DNA from: a bacterium
GTDB taxonomy: Bacteria; Patescibacteriota; Microgenomatia; JAUYPR01
Direction of reading: 5' to 3'
NCBI GenBank assembly: GCA_030695785.1
Contig: JAUYPR010000012.1
Span: 1-8,084 of the forward strand
Length of the DNA: 8,084 bases
This document shows, piece after piece, positions 1 through 7,130 of this stretch (position 1 is the first letter of the stretch; each line of letters begins with the position of its first letter). Under the pieces are notes generated by a model. That model was not told the DNA's origin. It saw nothing but the letters and a program-made list of their open reading frames with translations, and did not search any database. The position numbers and the translations under genes are program-made.

Positions 1-413
1 TTGACCCGCAAGTAGAACTCGGGAGTGAATATTACGCGAATCTGTACCACGACCCGGTGGTCTGGGCGCGGCATCAAAAGACCTTTGACGAGCTTATTAC
101 CGCTACCCGCAAGCGAATTCCGCCCATTCCGCTCATGGTCATGATTTTTCCGGTGATGCATGTGATTGGCCCGGACTATCCGTATAAAGATGTGCATCAG
201 CAACTGGTCTCATTTTTCGAGTCAAGGAGCGTTCCTGTTGTTGACCTTGAACCTATCTACAGTCCAGTGGGGAGAGAGAAGCTTCTTGTCAGTGAACGCG
301 ATTTCCACGCAAACGAACTTGGGCACAAGCTTGCGGGAGAAGCAGTGTTTGAAAAGATCAAAGAAGAAGGGTGGTTCCCTTCGAGTTGTCCTCAACTCTC
401 TCTCATGAGATAA
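1..413 (+). CDS. SGNH/GDSL-type hydrolase, C-terminal part (5' truncated by window edge)
   Basis: The open frame runs from the window edge (first full codon at position 3) to TAA at 411-413, giving 136 visible residues. The GTG at 57 is internal, because coding continues upstream of it (DPQVELGSEYYANLYHDP...), so the true start lies outside the window. Visible family features are a YY..LY.DP..W.R.Q..FDEL segment, a hydrophobic strand (PLMVMIFPV), a YPYKDVHQQL helix, a PVVDLEPIY strand, and near the end D-F-H-A-N-E-L-G-H (300-326). That last motif resembles SGNH block V, which supplies the catalytic Asp and His. The block I Ser lies upstream of the window and cannot be checked. Family members are esterases or acyl hydrolases, often acting on envelope polysaccharides or lipids; the substrate here is unknown. 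The last residues overlap a possible trpS promoter. Confidence 0.8.
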   Translation, partial: DPQVELGSEYYANLYHDPVVWARHQKTFDELITATRKRIPPIPLMVMIFPVMHVIGPDYPYKDVHQQLVSFFESRSVPVVDLEPIYSPVGREKLLVSERDFHANELGHKLAGEAVFEKIKEEGWFPSSCPQLSLMR

Positions 414-414
414 T
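386..414 (+). promoter_or_regulatory. Candidate sigma70-type promoter for trpS, near-leaderless
   Basis: TTGTCC at 386-391 matches four of six -35 consensus bases. After a 17-nt spacer comes GATAAT at 409-414, matching five of six -10 bases. A start point about 7 nt downstream falls near 421, two bases before the trpS ATG at 423. No Shine-Dalgarno sequence precedes that ATG. The promoter lies inside the 3' end of the upstream gene. This is inferred from sequence only; transcription from further upstream cannot be excluded. Confidence 0.45.
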
Positions 415-422
415 ATGATGTT

Positions 423-1427
423 ATGAATACAAAAGGTGATCGGAAAAAGGTGTTCTCCGGCATCCGTGCTACGGGGCGGCTGCATATTGGCAACTACTAC
501 GGTGCGATCAAGGGCATGATTGCGCTGCAGGATGAATACGATTGTACGTTCGGAGTCATGGATCTTCATACTCTCACTACCCCATACGACCGTGGATCGC
601 TCCAGGGGCAGATTCGCGACGTGGTGTTGGACATGATGGCGGCAGGATTGGATCCAAAAAAATGCAGGCTGATTATCCAGTCACATATTCCGGAAGTCGT
701 TGAACTCTCGTATTATTTTGCGACCGTCTACCAGCTTGCGCGGATTGAAGATCTCCCGACGTTTAAAGAGAAAAAAGCGCAGTATCCCGAGCATATTACA
801 GTGGCGCTTTTGTATTACCCGATCTTGATGGCGGCAGATATTCTTTTGTCCAAAGCAGAGTTGGTGCCCGTGGGTATTGACCAGGAGCCGCATCTTGAGG
901 CTGCTCGAGAGATTGCCCGTAAGTTTAACGTGACTTACGGCGATATGTTCCCAGAGCCCCAGCGATTTGCCACAAAGGGCGAGCTCGTCCCCAGTCTGAC
1001 TGGAGAAGGGAAAATGAGCAAGACAAAAGAGGGGTCGTTTATCACGCTCGCAGATTCCCTCGATGTCATCCGCGAGAGGCTTGCTAAAGCGCCAACCGAT
1101 AGCGGGGCAAAAGGGGGATCCGTGCCGAAAAAAGGTGGGGTTGCGAACCTGTTTGTGCTCTTGCGTTTGTTTTCATCTGCCGAGACGGTGAAATCATACA
1201 CATCTGTCTATGAACAAGGAGTGATCAAATACGCCGAGCTGAAACATCAACTCAGCCACGATATCTTCAAAGAACTCGAGCCGCTGCAAAAACGTCGGCA
1301 GTATTTAATGGAACATCCGCACGAGGTAGATGAGTTTTTGGCTTCGAGTGAAACCTCGTACCGCGAAGACGGTCGGGCAACCATTGCGGAAGTCCGGGAA
1401 AAGATGGGTCTTTCCTCCCATGAATAA
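423..1427 (+). CDS. trpS: Tryptophan--tRNA ligase (TrpRS)
   Basis: This cytoplasmic class I aminoacyl-tRNA synthetase charges tRNA-Trp with tryptophan using ATP. The product is 334 residues, normal for bacterial TrpRS. The FSGI.ATG.LHIGN segment carries the HIGH-type motif (HIGN, 21-24). QSHIPE (86-91) and YPILMAADIL (132-141) are typical TrpRS segments. VGIDQ..HLE (150-159) matches the family's G.DQ..H block, and GEGKMSKT (194-201) is the KMSKS loop with Thr in the last position. The C-terminal half is helical, as expected for the tRNA-binding region. ATG 423 is the first start after an in-frame stop at 411-413 and lies 9 nt from the preceding gene. It has no Shine-Dalgarno but a -10-like box just upstream. 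The end overlaps ftsH by 8 nt, so the two are probably co-transcribed and translationally coupled. Confidence 0.97.
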   Translation: MNTKGDRKKVFSGIRATGRLHIGNYYGAIKGMIALQDEYDCTFGVMDLHTLTTPYDRGSLQGQIRDVVLDMMAAGLDPKKCRLIIQSHIPEVVELSYYFATVYQLARIEDLPTFKEKKAQYPEHITVALLYYPILMAADILLSKAELVPVGIDQEPHLEAAREIARKFNVTYGDMFPEPQRFATKGELVPSLTGEGKMSKTKEGSFITLADSLDVIRERLAKAPTDSGAKGGSVPKKGGVANLFVLLRLFSSAETVKSYTSVYEQGVIKYAELKHQLSHDIFKELEPLQKRRQYLMEHPHEVDEFLASSETSYREDGRATIAEVREKMGLSSHE

Positions 1428-3255
1428 TATGAACGGCGTGAAAAAAGTTTCGAAAAAGTCACCACAACAGCAGGTTGTCAAAAACGCCATTATTTACGGC
1501 GCGGTTTTACTCCTCGCGTTATTGGCGGCACTTTCATTGTTGGCCCGACAAACCAACGGGGTGGAGATTCCTTTATCCGAAGCCATTGCGGATATTCGTG
1601 ATGAAAAAGTTTCAGAACTGCGGGTGGAAGAAAACAAAGTTACTCTTTTGTATAAAGATGGGAACCGTGTGCTGACGTACAAAGAACCCATGCAGGGGAT
1701 AAGTGAGATCTTGTCGGATTGGAAGGTCGACCCGAATAGAGTCAAAGTTTCAGTGCAGGACCCAGCGTTGAACTCCTTTTGGTCGATGATCGTCAATAAC
1801 CTGTTTTTCATCCTCCCTGCAGTTTTCATCCTCATTTTCCTTATGCGGCAAGCCAAAGACGCGGGATCGGCGGTGTTCGCGTTCGGGAAGAGCCGCGCGC
1901 GGCTGTTTACCAAAGATTCACCCAAAGTGAAATTTGCGGATGTTGCAGGCGTGGATGAGGCGAAGAAAGAATTGGAAGAAGTGGTGGAATTTCTGAAATT
2001 TCCGGAGAAGTTTCGGGCACTCGGCGCGCGGATTCCGAAAGGCGTGCTCTTGGTTGGCCCTTCGGGTGTCGGAAAAACATTACTGGCGCGAGCTGTTGCA
2101 GGGGAAGCGGGCGTGCCGTTTTTCTCTCTTGCCGGCTCGGAGTTTATGGAAATGTTTGTCGGTGTCGGCGCGTCCAGGGTAAGAGACCTTTTCTCAACCG
2201 CGAAAAAAGCCGCGCCAGCGATTGTGTTTATTGATGAAATTGAAAGCATTGGGCGGGCGCGTTCAATCGGTGGGTTTTCCGGTGGGCATGATGAGCGGGA
2301 ACAAACACTGAATCAAATTCTGGTAGAAATGGACGGATTTACCCCGAATGAAAATGTGATCATCGTGGGCGCGACAAATAGGCCGGATCTTTTGGACCCG
2401 GCATTGGTGCGGCCAGGACGGTTTGACCGCAGGGTGGTCTTGGATATGCCGGATATTGAAGGTAGGACTGCGATTTTGGACATTCACCGCAAAGGGAAAC
2501 CGTTTGAAGAAAGCATCGCCTGGGAGCGGGTGGCGCGACGGACGGTTGGGTTTTCTGGAGCTGACTTGGAAAACATGCTGAATGAAGCGGCGATTTTAGC
2601 CGCGCGGCAAGACAAAAAGACGATTGTGTTTGATGATATTGAAGAAGCCGCGACAAAAGTGAAAATGGGACCCAAGAAAAAGCGGATGCAGTCGGAGGCA
2701 GAGCGGAAGATGACGGCGTATCATGAAGGCGGGCACGCGTTGGTCGCGCACCTTTTACCAGGGATGGATCCGGTGCATCGCGTGTCTATTGTCAGCCGCG
2801 GCCTTTCGCTTGGGCACACCATGCTTCCGCCGACGCACGATCGGTACAACGAAACCCAGTCGCACCTTGTGAATATGATGATCTCGCTTTTGGGCGGGCG
2901 GGCGGCGGAAGAGTTGGTGTTTCAAGACTTCACCGTGGGCGCGTCGTCGGATTTGGAACAAACCAACACGATTGCCCGCCGCATGGTCACCGAGTATGGA
3001 ATGAGTAACCTTGGCCCGATTGCGTCGTCGTTTCTGGAGGATGCAGATAAGGCGATGTGGTTTCAGCGCAACCAAATCTCAGAAGGCCTTGCCTCAAAAG
3101 TTGATGAGGAAATTAAGCGCATTATTGACGAAGCCTACGCCCGCGCCAAAAAGATTCTGTCAGCCAACCGAAAAAAACTCGACCGCGTTGCCGCGGAATT
3201 AATTTCAAAAGAAACCCTCGAAGGCGACGAGTTCGGAGAACTTGTCGGCAAATAG
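1420..3255 (+). CDS. ftsH: ATP-dependent zinc metalloprotease FtsH
   Basis: FtsH is a membrane-anchored hexameric AAA+ protease that extracts and degrades damaged or regulated proteins. The product is 611 residues from ATG 1420. Domains in order: TM1 (about 22-43), small extracytoplasmic domain (about 44-121), TM2 (about 122-143), AAA+ module (about 170-410), M41 peptidase (about 425-600). Visible motifs are Walker A GPSGVGKT (213-220; canonical GPPGTGKT), pore loop MFVG (245-248), Walker B IVFIDE (268-273), [12 protein letters not shown] (288-299), the second region of homology with arginine fingers in RPGRFDR (R331, R334), zinc site HEGGH (435-439; usually HEAGH), and third ligand Asp511 in SDLEQ. 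ATG 1420 overlaps the trpS end by 8 nt. An upstream ATG at 1330 would add 30 residues coded entirely inside trpS and is unlikely. ATG 1429 is an alternative start. No clear Shine-Dalgarno is visible, so coupling to trpS is likely. Confidence 0.97.
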   Translation: MNNMNGVKKVSKKSPQQQVVKNAIIYGAVLLLALLAALSLLARQTNGVEIPLSEAIADIRDEKVSELRVEENKVTLLYKDGNRVLTYKEPMQGISEILSDWKVDPNRVKVSVQDPALNSFWSMIVNNLFFILPAVFILIFLMRQAKDAGSAVFAFGKSRARLFTKDSPKVKFADVAGVDEAKKELEEVVEFLKFPEKFRALGARIPKGVLLVGPSGVGKTLLARAVAGEAGVPFFSLAGSEFMEMFVGVGASRVRDLFSTAKKAAPAIVFIDEIESIGRARSIGGFSGGHDEREQTLNQILVEMDGFTPNENVIIVGATNRPDLLDPALVRPGRFDRRVVLDMPDIEGRTAILDIHRKGKPFEESIAWERVARRTVGFSGADLENMLNEAAILAARQDKKTIVFDDIEEAATKVKMGPKKKRMQSEAERKMTAYHEGGHALVAHLLPGMDPVHRVSIVSRGLSLGHTMLPPTHDRYNETQSHLVNMMISLLGGRAAEELVFQDFTVGASSDLEQTNTIARRMVTEYGMSNLGPIASSFLEDADKAMWFQRNQISEGLASKVDEEIKRIIDEAYARAKKILSANRKKLDRVAAELISKETLEGDEFGELVGK

Positions 3256-3269
3256 TAAAAGACTCTATC

Positions 3270-3274
3270 AAGGA
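3270..3274 (+). promoter_or_regulatory. Shine-Dalgarno site of the 3280 gene
   Basis: AAGGA lies 5 nt before ATG 3280, in the 24-nt gap after ftsH. It is the only clear, well-spaced Shine-Dalgarno in the window and supports this start. It also fits an internal operon gene translated from a long mRNA, in contrast to trpS, polA and the minus-strand gene, which lack one. Confidence 0.7.
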
Positions 3275-3279
3275 ACAAC

Positions 3280-4251
3280 ATGGAATTTCGACGAACCTTT
3301 AATCGACGTGAGTTCGGTCAATTTACAGGAAAAAATGCTCTACTGCTTGCGGCAACAGAGTTTCTGCGAAATGGTGGTCCAACACTTCTTCCACCCATAA
3401 CAGATCAATTCAAACAAGGAGTGGAAGCTGCTTTTGAAACGCTGCGTTCACCCGAGGGAGTAAAGCTTGCACAGCAAGCCCGCGCATGGGTATTGCCCGA
3501 CGGGACACCAATGACAACTATAGCTCCAGAGGTTGAATTTGCTGCGGAAATACTTGAAACGCGATCCTTAAACTTGTTTATTCCAAGAGCACAAGAGAGA
3601 GTAATCTTCGCATTTGTGGATCGAGCACGAGATACGGTCCCGGGAAAGGTTGACATGCATGGAGTCTTTCAGAAAAATAGTCCCGCGGTCATTCGTGCAT
3701 CTGGTCCGAGCGTACAACCTTATGAAATTCCTCTTCTTTCCTCTTTGAGTTTCAAAATTGAACTCGCAGAGTATCTCCGCGGAACACATGCGGCGCTTGT
3801 CGTTGGTATCAAGGAAACGTCGCAAATTGTGGATTATCTCGCGTACTGCCGCGTGTATCGGCGCTTGCTTGAACAGCAGGGTGCTCGATTTGAACTCATC
3901 AATCCAAAAGGCACACAAATTTCCGATAATGACGTGACACTTTCGGTTGCGCAGGCACAAATGAGTATTGAAATGGAACAGCGGGAAGAAGCGTGGTTGG
4001 AGCGATTTATTGATATGGGGTCATTTCTTCGCGTCGGGAGTATCCTTTTTGCCAATTGGTTGGTGAATTATGGGAATAAAGAAAAGATGCCGGCTGCGTT
4101 TTCTTCCATGGGACATGAAAGCGCCGGATTTTTACAAGCAATGGGGTTTCTTGAGCAGCGTGGTCGGAAGGCTATGTGGGTGAATGGCCGCGCACCACAG
4201 ATTGACGAGGATACGTTTGTGCCGCTTCTTAATAAATTTCTTGGAATCTAA
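3280..4251 (+). CDS. Protein of unknown function with twin-arginine-like N-terminus
   Basis: I do not recognise a family for this 323-residue protein. The N-terminus has two arginine pairs, RRTF (4-7) and NRREFGQFTGK (8-18), followed by a short apolar run ALLLAATEFL (20-29) and then GGPTLLPP. This resembles a Tat signal peptide (S/T-RR-x-F-L-K, then a mildly hydrophobic stretch), but the apolar run is short and no clear A-x-A cleavage site is seen. The rest is a mixed alpha/beta soluble sequence: FIPRAQERVIFAFVDRA (100-116), THAALVVGIKE (169-179), a helix with YLAYCRVYRRLLEQQG (186-201), and a Met/Glu-rich helix SIEMEQREEAWLERF (229-243). A hydrophobic SILFANWLV (254-262) is too short for a confident membrane segment. 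It has an AAGGA ribosome site and lies 24 nt after ftsH, so it probably shares that operon. G+C is slightly below that of ftsH. It may act at the membrane, but no function is assigned. Confidence 0.85.
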   Translation: MEFRRTFNRREFGQFTGKNALLLAATEFLRNGGPTLLPPITDQFKQGVEAAFETLRSPEGVKLAQQARAWVLPDGTPMTTIAPEVEFAAEILETRSLNLFIPRAQERVIFAFVDRARDTVPGKVDMHGVFQKNSPAVIRASGPSVQPYEIPLLSSLSFKIELAEYLRGTHAALVVGIKETSQIVDYLAYCRVYRRLLEQQGARFELINPKGTQISDNDVTLSVAQAQMSIEMEQREEAWLERFIDMGSFLRVGSILFANWLVNYGNKEKMPAAFSSMGHESAGFLQAMGFLEQRGRKAMWVNGRAPQIDEDTFVPLLNKFLGI

Positions 4252-4290
4252 ACGTATTTTTTCCTATCAGAAAATTACGTCATTCTTTTT
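4252..4290 (+). terminator. Possible intrinsic terminator between convergent genes
   Basis: Directly after the TAA of the 3280 gene an inverted repeat can pair: ACGTA (4252-4256) with TACGT (4276-4280) and TTTTC (4259-4263) with GAAAA (4270-4274). A small internal loop separates the two arms and the apical loop is CTATCA. A T-rich run (CATTCTTTTT, 4281-4290) follows on the plus strand. The stem is AT-rich and interrupted, so it is weak, but its position in the 37-nt gap between two convergent genes fits a terminator for the trpS-ftsH operon. Confidence 0.4.
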
Positions 4291-4894
4291 ACTTGGTAAA
4301 TTTGAAGGTGGAGAGGATTTGGTTGAACTTTCCCTTCTGCTCTGGTTTCTCTCCAAGCAAAACCAGTTGGATCAATCCATCGTTTGTGGAAATTAAAACC
4401 TCTGTAGATCCCCCTGAAGATTGTAATGGCCCATCCGTATCATCATACTTTATTATGTTTAGTGTTGCCTCTTTACCTGCAACTTGGATTTTACTTGTCG
4501 AAGCAGGTTTCTTATATTGTTTGTAATCGTTTTGCTTATATCCTATCGCACTAATTTCATAAAAAATATCATGTCCATCCGGACAATCAAAAGGTGCGGT
4601 CCATAATCTAAGTCCACTTTCATCAGTAGGGCTACATGCCACTAACTTATCTTGAGGGTATTTTAAAGAGAAACCCCATAATTTATTTTGATAGGTTTTC
4701 CAATCCTCAGTTGGATCGGGAGTTGGAGTACTGAAGGTGCGATTTTTAAGATTTTCTTCATCCTCCACAAACCATCCAATAGTTGATTTCCCTGGAGTTT
4801 GTTTTCCTTGCAGATAAAAATACCCCGCAGCACTGACGGTAAGGGCAAGAAGCACAGCGAGAATAATAGTCATCGACCCGCGGACAGGAAACAT
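4289..4894 (-). CDS. Membrane-anchored protein of unknown function
   Basis: The product is 201 residues from ATG 4894. A short positive N-terminus (MFPVRGSM) is followed by one hydrophobic segment (about 8-29), a polar Pro/Thr-rich linker (about 30-64, with TPTPDPTEDW) and an outward-facing domain (about 65-201). That domain opens with WKTYQNKLWGFSLKYP and ends with FNQILSTFKFTK. This layout (anchor, low-complexity linker, small domain starting 'Y.N..YGFSFKYP', ending 'ILSTFKF') is one I associate with uncharacterised surface proteins of Patescibacteria; loosely PsbP-like folds are a possibility. Cys87 and Cys104 could form a disulfide outside the membrane. The frame extends to a TTG at 4930, but that TTG begins a perfect -35 box, so ATG 4894 is preferred; ATG 4873 is a later alternative. 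The gene is clearly AT-richer than its neighbours (30-38% G+C in the lines counted, against about 58% in a sampled ftsH line). It is monocistronic, convergent with the ftsH operon and divergent from polA. Confidence 0.85.
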   Translation of the reverse strand: MFPVRGSMTIILAVLLALTVSAAGYFYLQGKQTPGKSTIGWFVEDEENLKNRTFSTPTPDPTEDWKTYQNKLWGFSLKYPQDKLVACSPTDESGLRLWTAPFDCPDGHDIFYEISAIGYKQNDYKQYKKPASTSKIQVAGKEATLNIIKYDDTDGPLQSSGGSTEVLISTNDGLIQLVLLGEKPEQKGKFNQILSTFKFTK

Positions 4895-4900
4895 GCAATT

Positions 4901-4930
4901 ATTATGGCAGAGCTTCTTCTTCGTTGTCAA
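4901..4930 (-). promoter_or_regulatory. Strong sigma70-type promoter for the minus-strand gene, leaderless
   Basis: On the minus strand, a perfect TTGACA (4930-4925) is followed by an 18-nt spacer and CATAAT (4906-4901), which matches five of six -10 bases. A start point about 7 nt downstream lands at or next to the ATG at 4894, so the transcript would carry essentially no leader. No Shine-Dalgarno is present. This promoter also argues that the TTG at 4930 is not the start codon. Confidence 0.65.
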
Positions 4931-4990
4931 GAAACATCAATTTAGAGGGATACAGAAATGAATGATAACACACTATTCCTCATTTCATCG

Positions 4991-4996
4991 TACAAT
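4991..4996 (+). promoter_or_regulatory. Possible -10 box of polA
   Basis: TACAAT (five of six consensus bases) ends 7 nt before the polA ATG at 5004, the same spacing as the other two candidate promoters. No good -35 hexamer is seen at the expected distance. An alternative is TTTAGA (4941-4946) with GATAAC (4964-4969) at 17 nt, each four of six, which would give a leader of about 28 nt without a Shine-Dalgarno. Confidence 0.3.
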
Positions 4997-5003
4997 ACCC
5001 ATA

Positions 5004-7130
5004 ATGAAAACAATTGTCCTCGTTGATGGGAATGCGCTTCTGCATCGGGCGTACCATGCGCTTCCGCCCCTTTCGACCTCTGCGGGAGAACTCATCAATG
5101 CTGTCTACGGATTCACCTCGACGCTCCTGACCGTGCTGAAAGAACTGCATCCGGAATATGTTGCGGTGTGTTGGGATAGAAAAGCCCCAACGTTTCGCCA
5201 CCTCGAATATGTTGGCTACAAGGCAAACCGCAAAGAGATGGATGAAGGGTTGGCCTCGCAATACGAGCGTGTGTTTCAGGTGCTGTCTTCTTTGAACATG
5301 CCGTCTTTTGGCCTTGACGGATACGAAGCAGATGACCTGATTGGAACCTTGAAAACGAAAGCGAGCAAAAAAAAGCTCAAAGTCATCATTGTGACGGGTG
5401 ACCGCGACGCGTTGCAGTTGTTAGACGCACAGACGACCGTGTATATTCCGGGAAGAAAATTCTCTGAAGCAGAAATCATCGACGAGCAAAAATTCAAAGA
5501 AAAGTATGGGTTTGAACCATCCACACTGATTGACTACAAAGCGCTCGCGGGCGACGCGTCCGACAATATTCCGGGAGTTTTTGGCATTGGCGAGAAAACT
5601 GCCACCGGGCTTTTGCAGCAATTTGGGTCAGTCGAACAACTCTACAAACATCTGGTGGATGTTCCCCAAAAAGTCAGAGCAAAGTTGGCAGAAGGATACC
5701 AAGATGCGGTTTTGTCGAAAAAACTCGCCACGATTGTGACGGATGTACCTTTGGAGCTAGATGTGGATGCATGTGTCGTCAACAACTTCGACCGGAAAAA
5801 AGCAGAAAAGGTATTTTTGGAACTAGAATTCAAAAGCCTCATCTCCCGCCTTCCCGGGTCAACAGCATCGGTAGAGTCAGTTCCCAACCACGGAATGCTT
5901 GATACGACGCAACCCCCCGCCATCCTCAATCTTGACCGTCAACTCGTCCCCATCCTTCTTGTAATGTCAAAAAACGGCGTCTTGGTTGATCAAAAGGAAC
6001 TCGGCCGGCTTGGGAAAGAATTGCATAGAAAGATTGATGCGCTGGAAAAAGAAATTTTCCATGCCATCGGGCACGAGTTTAACATCAACTCGCCAAAACA
6101 GCTTTCGACTGTTTTGTTTGATGAGTTGGGGCTCACGGTTCTCAAAAAAACCAAGACCGGGCGTTCCACTGACGAGTCGGTTTTGCAGGAACTCTCGGCC
6201 AGCAACCCGGCGATTCCGCTCATTTTGCAGTATCGGGAACTGTTCAAAATGAAATCCACCTATGTTGAGGCATGGCCACGATTTATTGGGGAAGACGGCC
6301 GGATCCATTCGACGTTTAACCTCGGCGGAGCAGTGACTGGCCGCTTTTCATCGATGAATCCGAATCTCCAAAATATCCCGATCAAAGGGGAGTGGGGAGA
6401 GAAAATTCGACGCGTCATCATTGCGCCAAAACGGCACGTATTGCTTTCGGCAGATTATTCCCAAATTGATCTTCGCGTGATGGCACATGTGTCGGAAGAC
6501 CCTGGCCTCAAACAGGCATTTGAAGAAAAGCAGGATATCCACACGGCGACTGCATCCAAGATGTTTCGGAAAAAGGTCGCTGAAATCACCGCAGACGAAC
6601 GGCGGCAGGCGAAAGCGGTGGTGTTTGGGTTGATGTATGGGATGGGGCCGCGGAGTTTATCAAAGACACTGGGTGTTTCGTTTGAAGAAGCGCAACTGTT
6701 TATTGCGCGGTATTTCGAGGAGTTTCCCAAGGTCCGCGCATTTATGGACCGGACGATACAAGAGGCGTCTGACTTGGGGTTTGCCCTGACACTGCTCGGA
6801 CGACGCCGGGCGCTGCCGGAATTGCACGCGCAAAACCAACGCATCCGTGCAGCCGGCGAGCGCATGGCACTGAACTTTCCTATCCAAGGCGGGTCAGCAG
6901 ACATTATCAACACTGCCATGGTTGCGATCGGTGCTCAGGGCAAGAGGTATTGGATGATACTACAAATACATGATGAGTTGTTGTTTGAAGTGGAAGAGGT
7001 AGGGGTAAGTGAGGTTGCCTCAATGGTCAAGACAAAGATGGAGGGGGCCATAAAGCTGTCTGTGCCGCTCGTGGTTGAAGTGAAAACCGGGAAGAATTGG
7101 GGAGAAATGGAGATTTTGGATCTCTCATGA
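5004..7130 (+). CDS. polA: DNA polymerase I without a 3'-5' exonuclease domain
   Basis: PolI fills gaps and removes RNA primers and flaps during lagging-strand maturation and repair. The product is 708 residues, against 928 in E. coli. The 5' nuclease domain (about 1-282) has VDGNALLHRAYHALP (7-21), GYEADDLIG (106-114), VTGDRDALQLL (130-140) and GDASDNIPGVFGIGEKTA (183-200, helix-hairpin-helix). Only a linker of about 25 residues (283-308) stands where the roughly 190-residue proofreading domain sits in E. coli. The polymerase domain (about 309-708) has TGRFSS..PNLQNIP (445-459), motif A DYSQIDLR (484-491), O helix RRQAKAVVFGLMYG (533-546; K537, F541, Y545) and motif C QIHDEL (654-659). Motif A has Asp489 where E. 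coli and Taq have the steric-gate Glu. Lys461 stands where E. coli has Arg682. ATG 5004 is chosen because MKTIVLVDGN matches the family N-terminus; an in-frame ATG at 4962 would add 14 unrelated residues. The stop overlaps the next gene. Confidence 0.96.
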   Translation: MKTIVLVDGNALLHRAYHALPPLSTSAGELINAVYGFTSTLLTVLKELHPEYVAVCWDRKAPTFRHLEYVGYKANRKEMDEGLASQYERVFQVLSSLNMPSFGLDGYEADDLIGTLKTKASKKKLKVIIVTGDRDALQLLDAQTTVYIPGRKFSEAEIIDEQKFKEKYGFEPSTLIDYKALAGDASDNIPGVFGIGEKTATGLLQQFGSVEQLYKHLVDVPQKVRAKLAEGYQDAVLSKKLATIVTDVPLELDVDACVVNNFDRKKAEKVFLELEFKSLISRLPGSTASVESVPNHGMLDTTQPPAILNLDRQLVPILLVMSKNGVLVDQKELGRLGKELHRKIDALEKEIFHAIGHEFNINSPKQLSTVLFDELGLTVLKKTKTGRSTDESVLQELSASNPAIPLILQYRELFKMKSTYVEAWPRFIGEDGRIHSTFNLGGAVTGRFSSMNPNLQNIPIKGEWGEKIRRVIIAPKRHVLLSADYSQIDLRVMAHVSEDPGLKQAFEEKQDIHTATASKMFRKKVAEITADERRQAKAVVFGLMYGMGPRSLSKTLGVSFEEAQLFIARYFEEFPKVRAFMDRTIQEASDLGFALTLLGRRRALPELHAQNQRIRAAGERMALNFPIQGGSADIINTAMVAIGAQGKRYWMILQIHDELLFEVEEVGVSEVASMVKTKMEGAIKLSVPLVVEVKTGKNWGEMEILDLS

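Noticed and set aside
1330..1419. Longer FtsH start at ATG 1330
   Set aside because: It would add 30 basic residues entirely coded inside trpS; FtsH normally begins shortly before TM1, which ATG 1420 gives.
1494..2249. Long antisense open frame (251 codons) opposite ftsH
   Set aside because: It is a shadow of the ftsH coding strand; the low-complexity Ser/Thr/Ala/Asn-rich translation has no domain.
4252..4290. Inverted repeat as an operator or attachment site
   Set aside because: The pairing is short, AT-rich and immediately followed by a T-run between convergent genes, so a weak terminator is the simpler reading.
4962..5003. Longer PolA start at ATG 4962
   Set aside because: The 14 extra residues do not resemble PolI N-termini, while MKTIVLVDGN from 5004 does.
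4944..5026. Short ORF of 22 codons (ATG 4958 to TGA 5024-5026) preceded by AGAGGG, overlapping the polA start; a possible leader peptide
   Set aside because: The spacing is plausible but the peptide has no informative composition, there is no attenuator structure, and it conflicts with the likely transcript starts. Conservation in relatives would be needed.
6455..6919. Antisense open frame (154 codons) opposite polA
   Set aside because: It is a shadow of the highly conserved polymerase domain; no ribosome site or recognisable motif.
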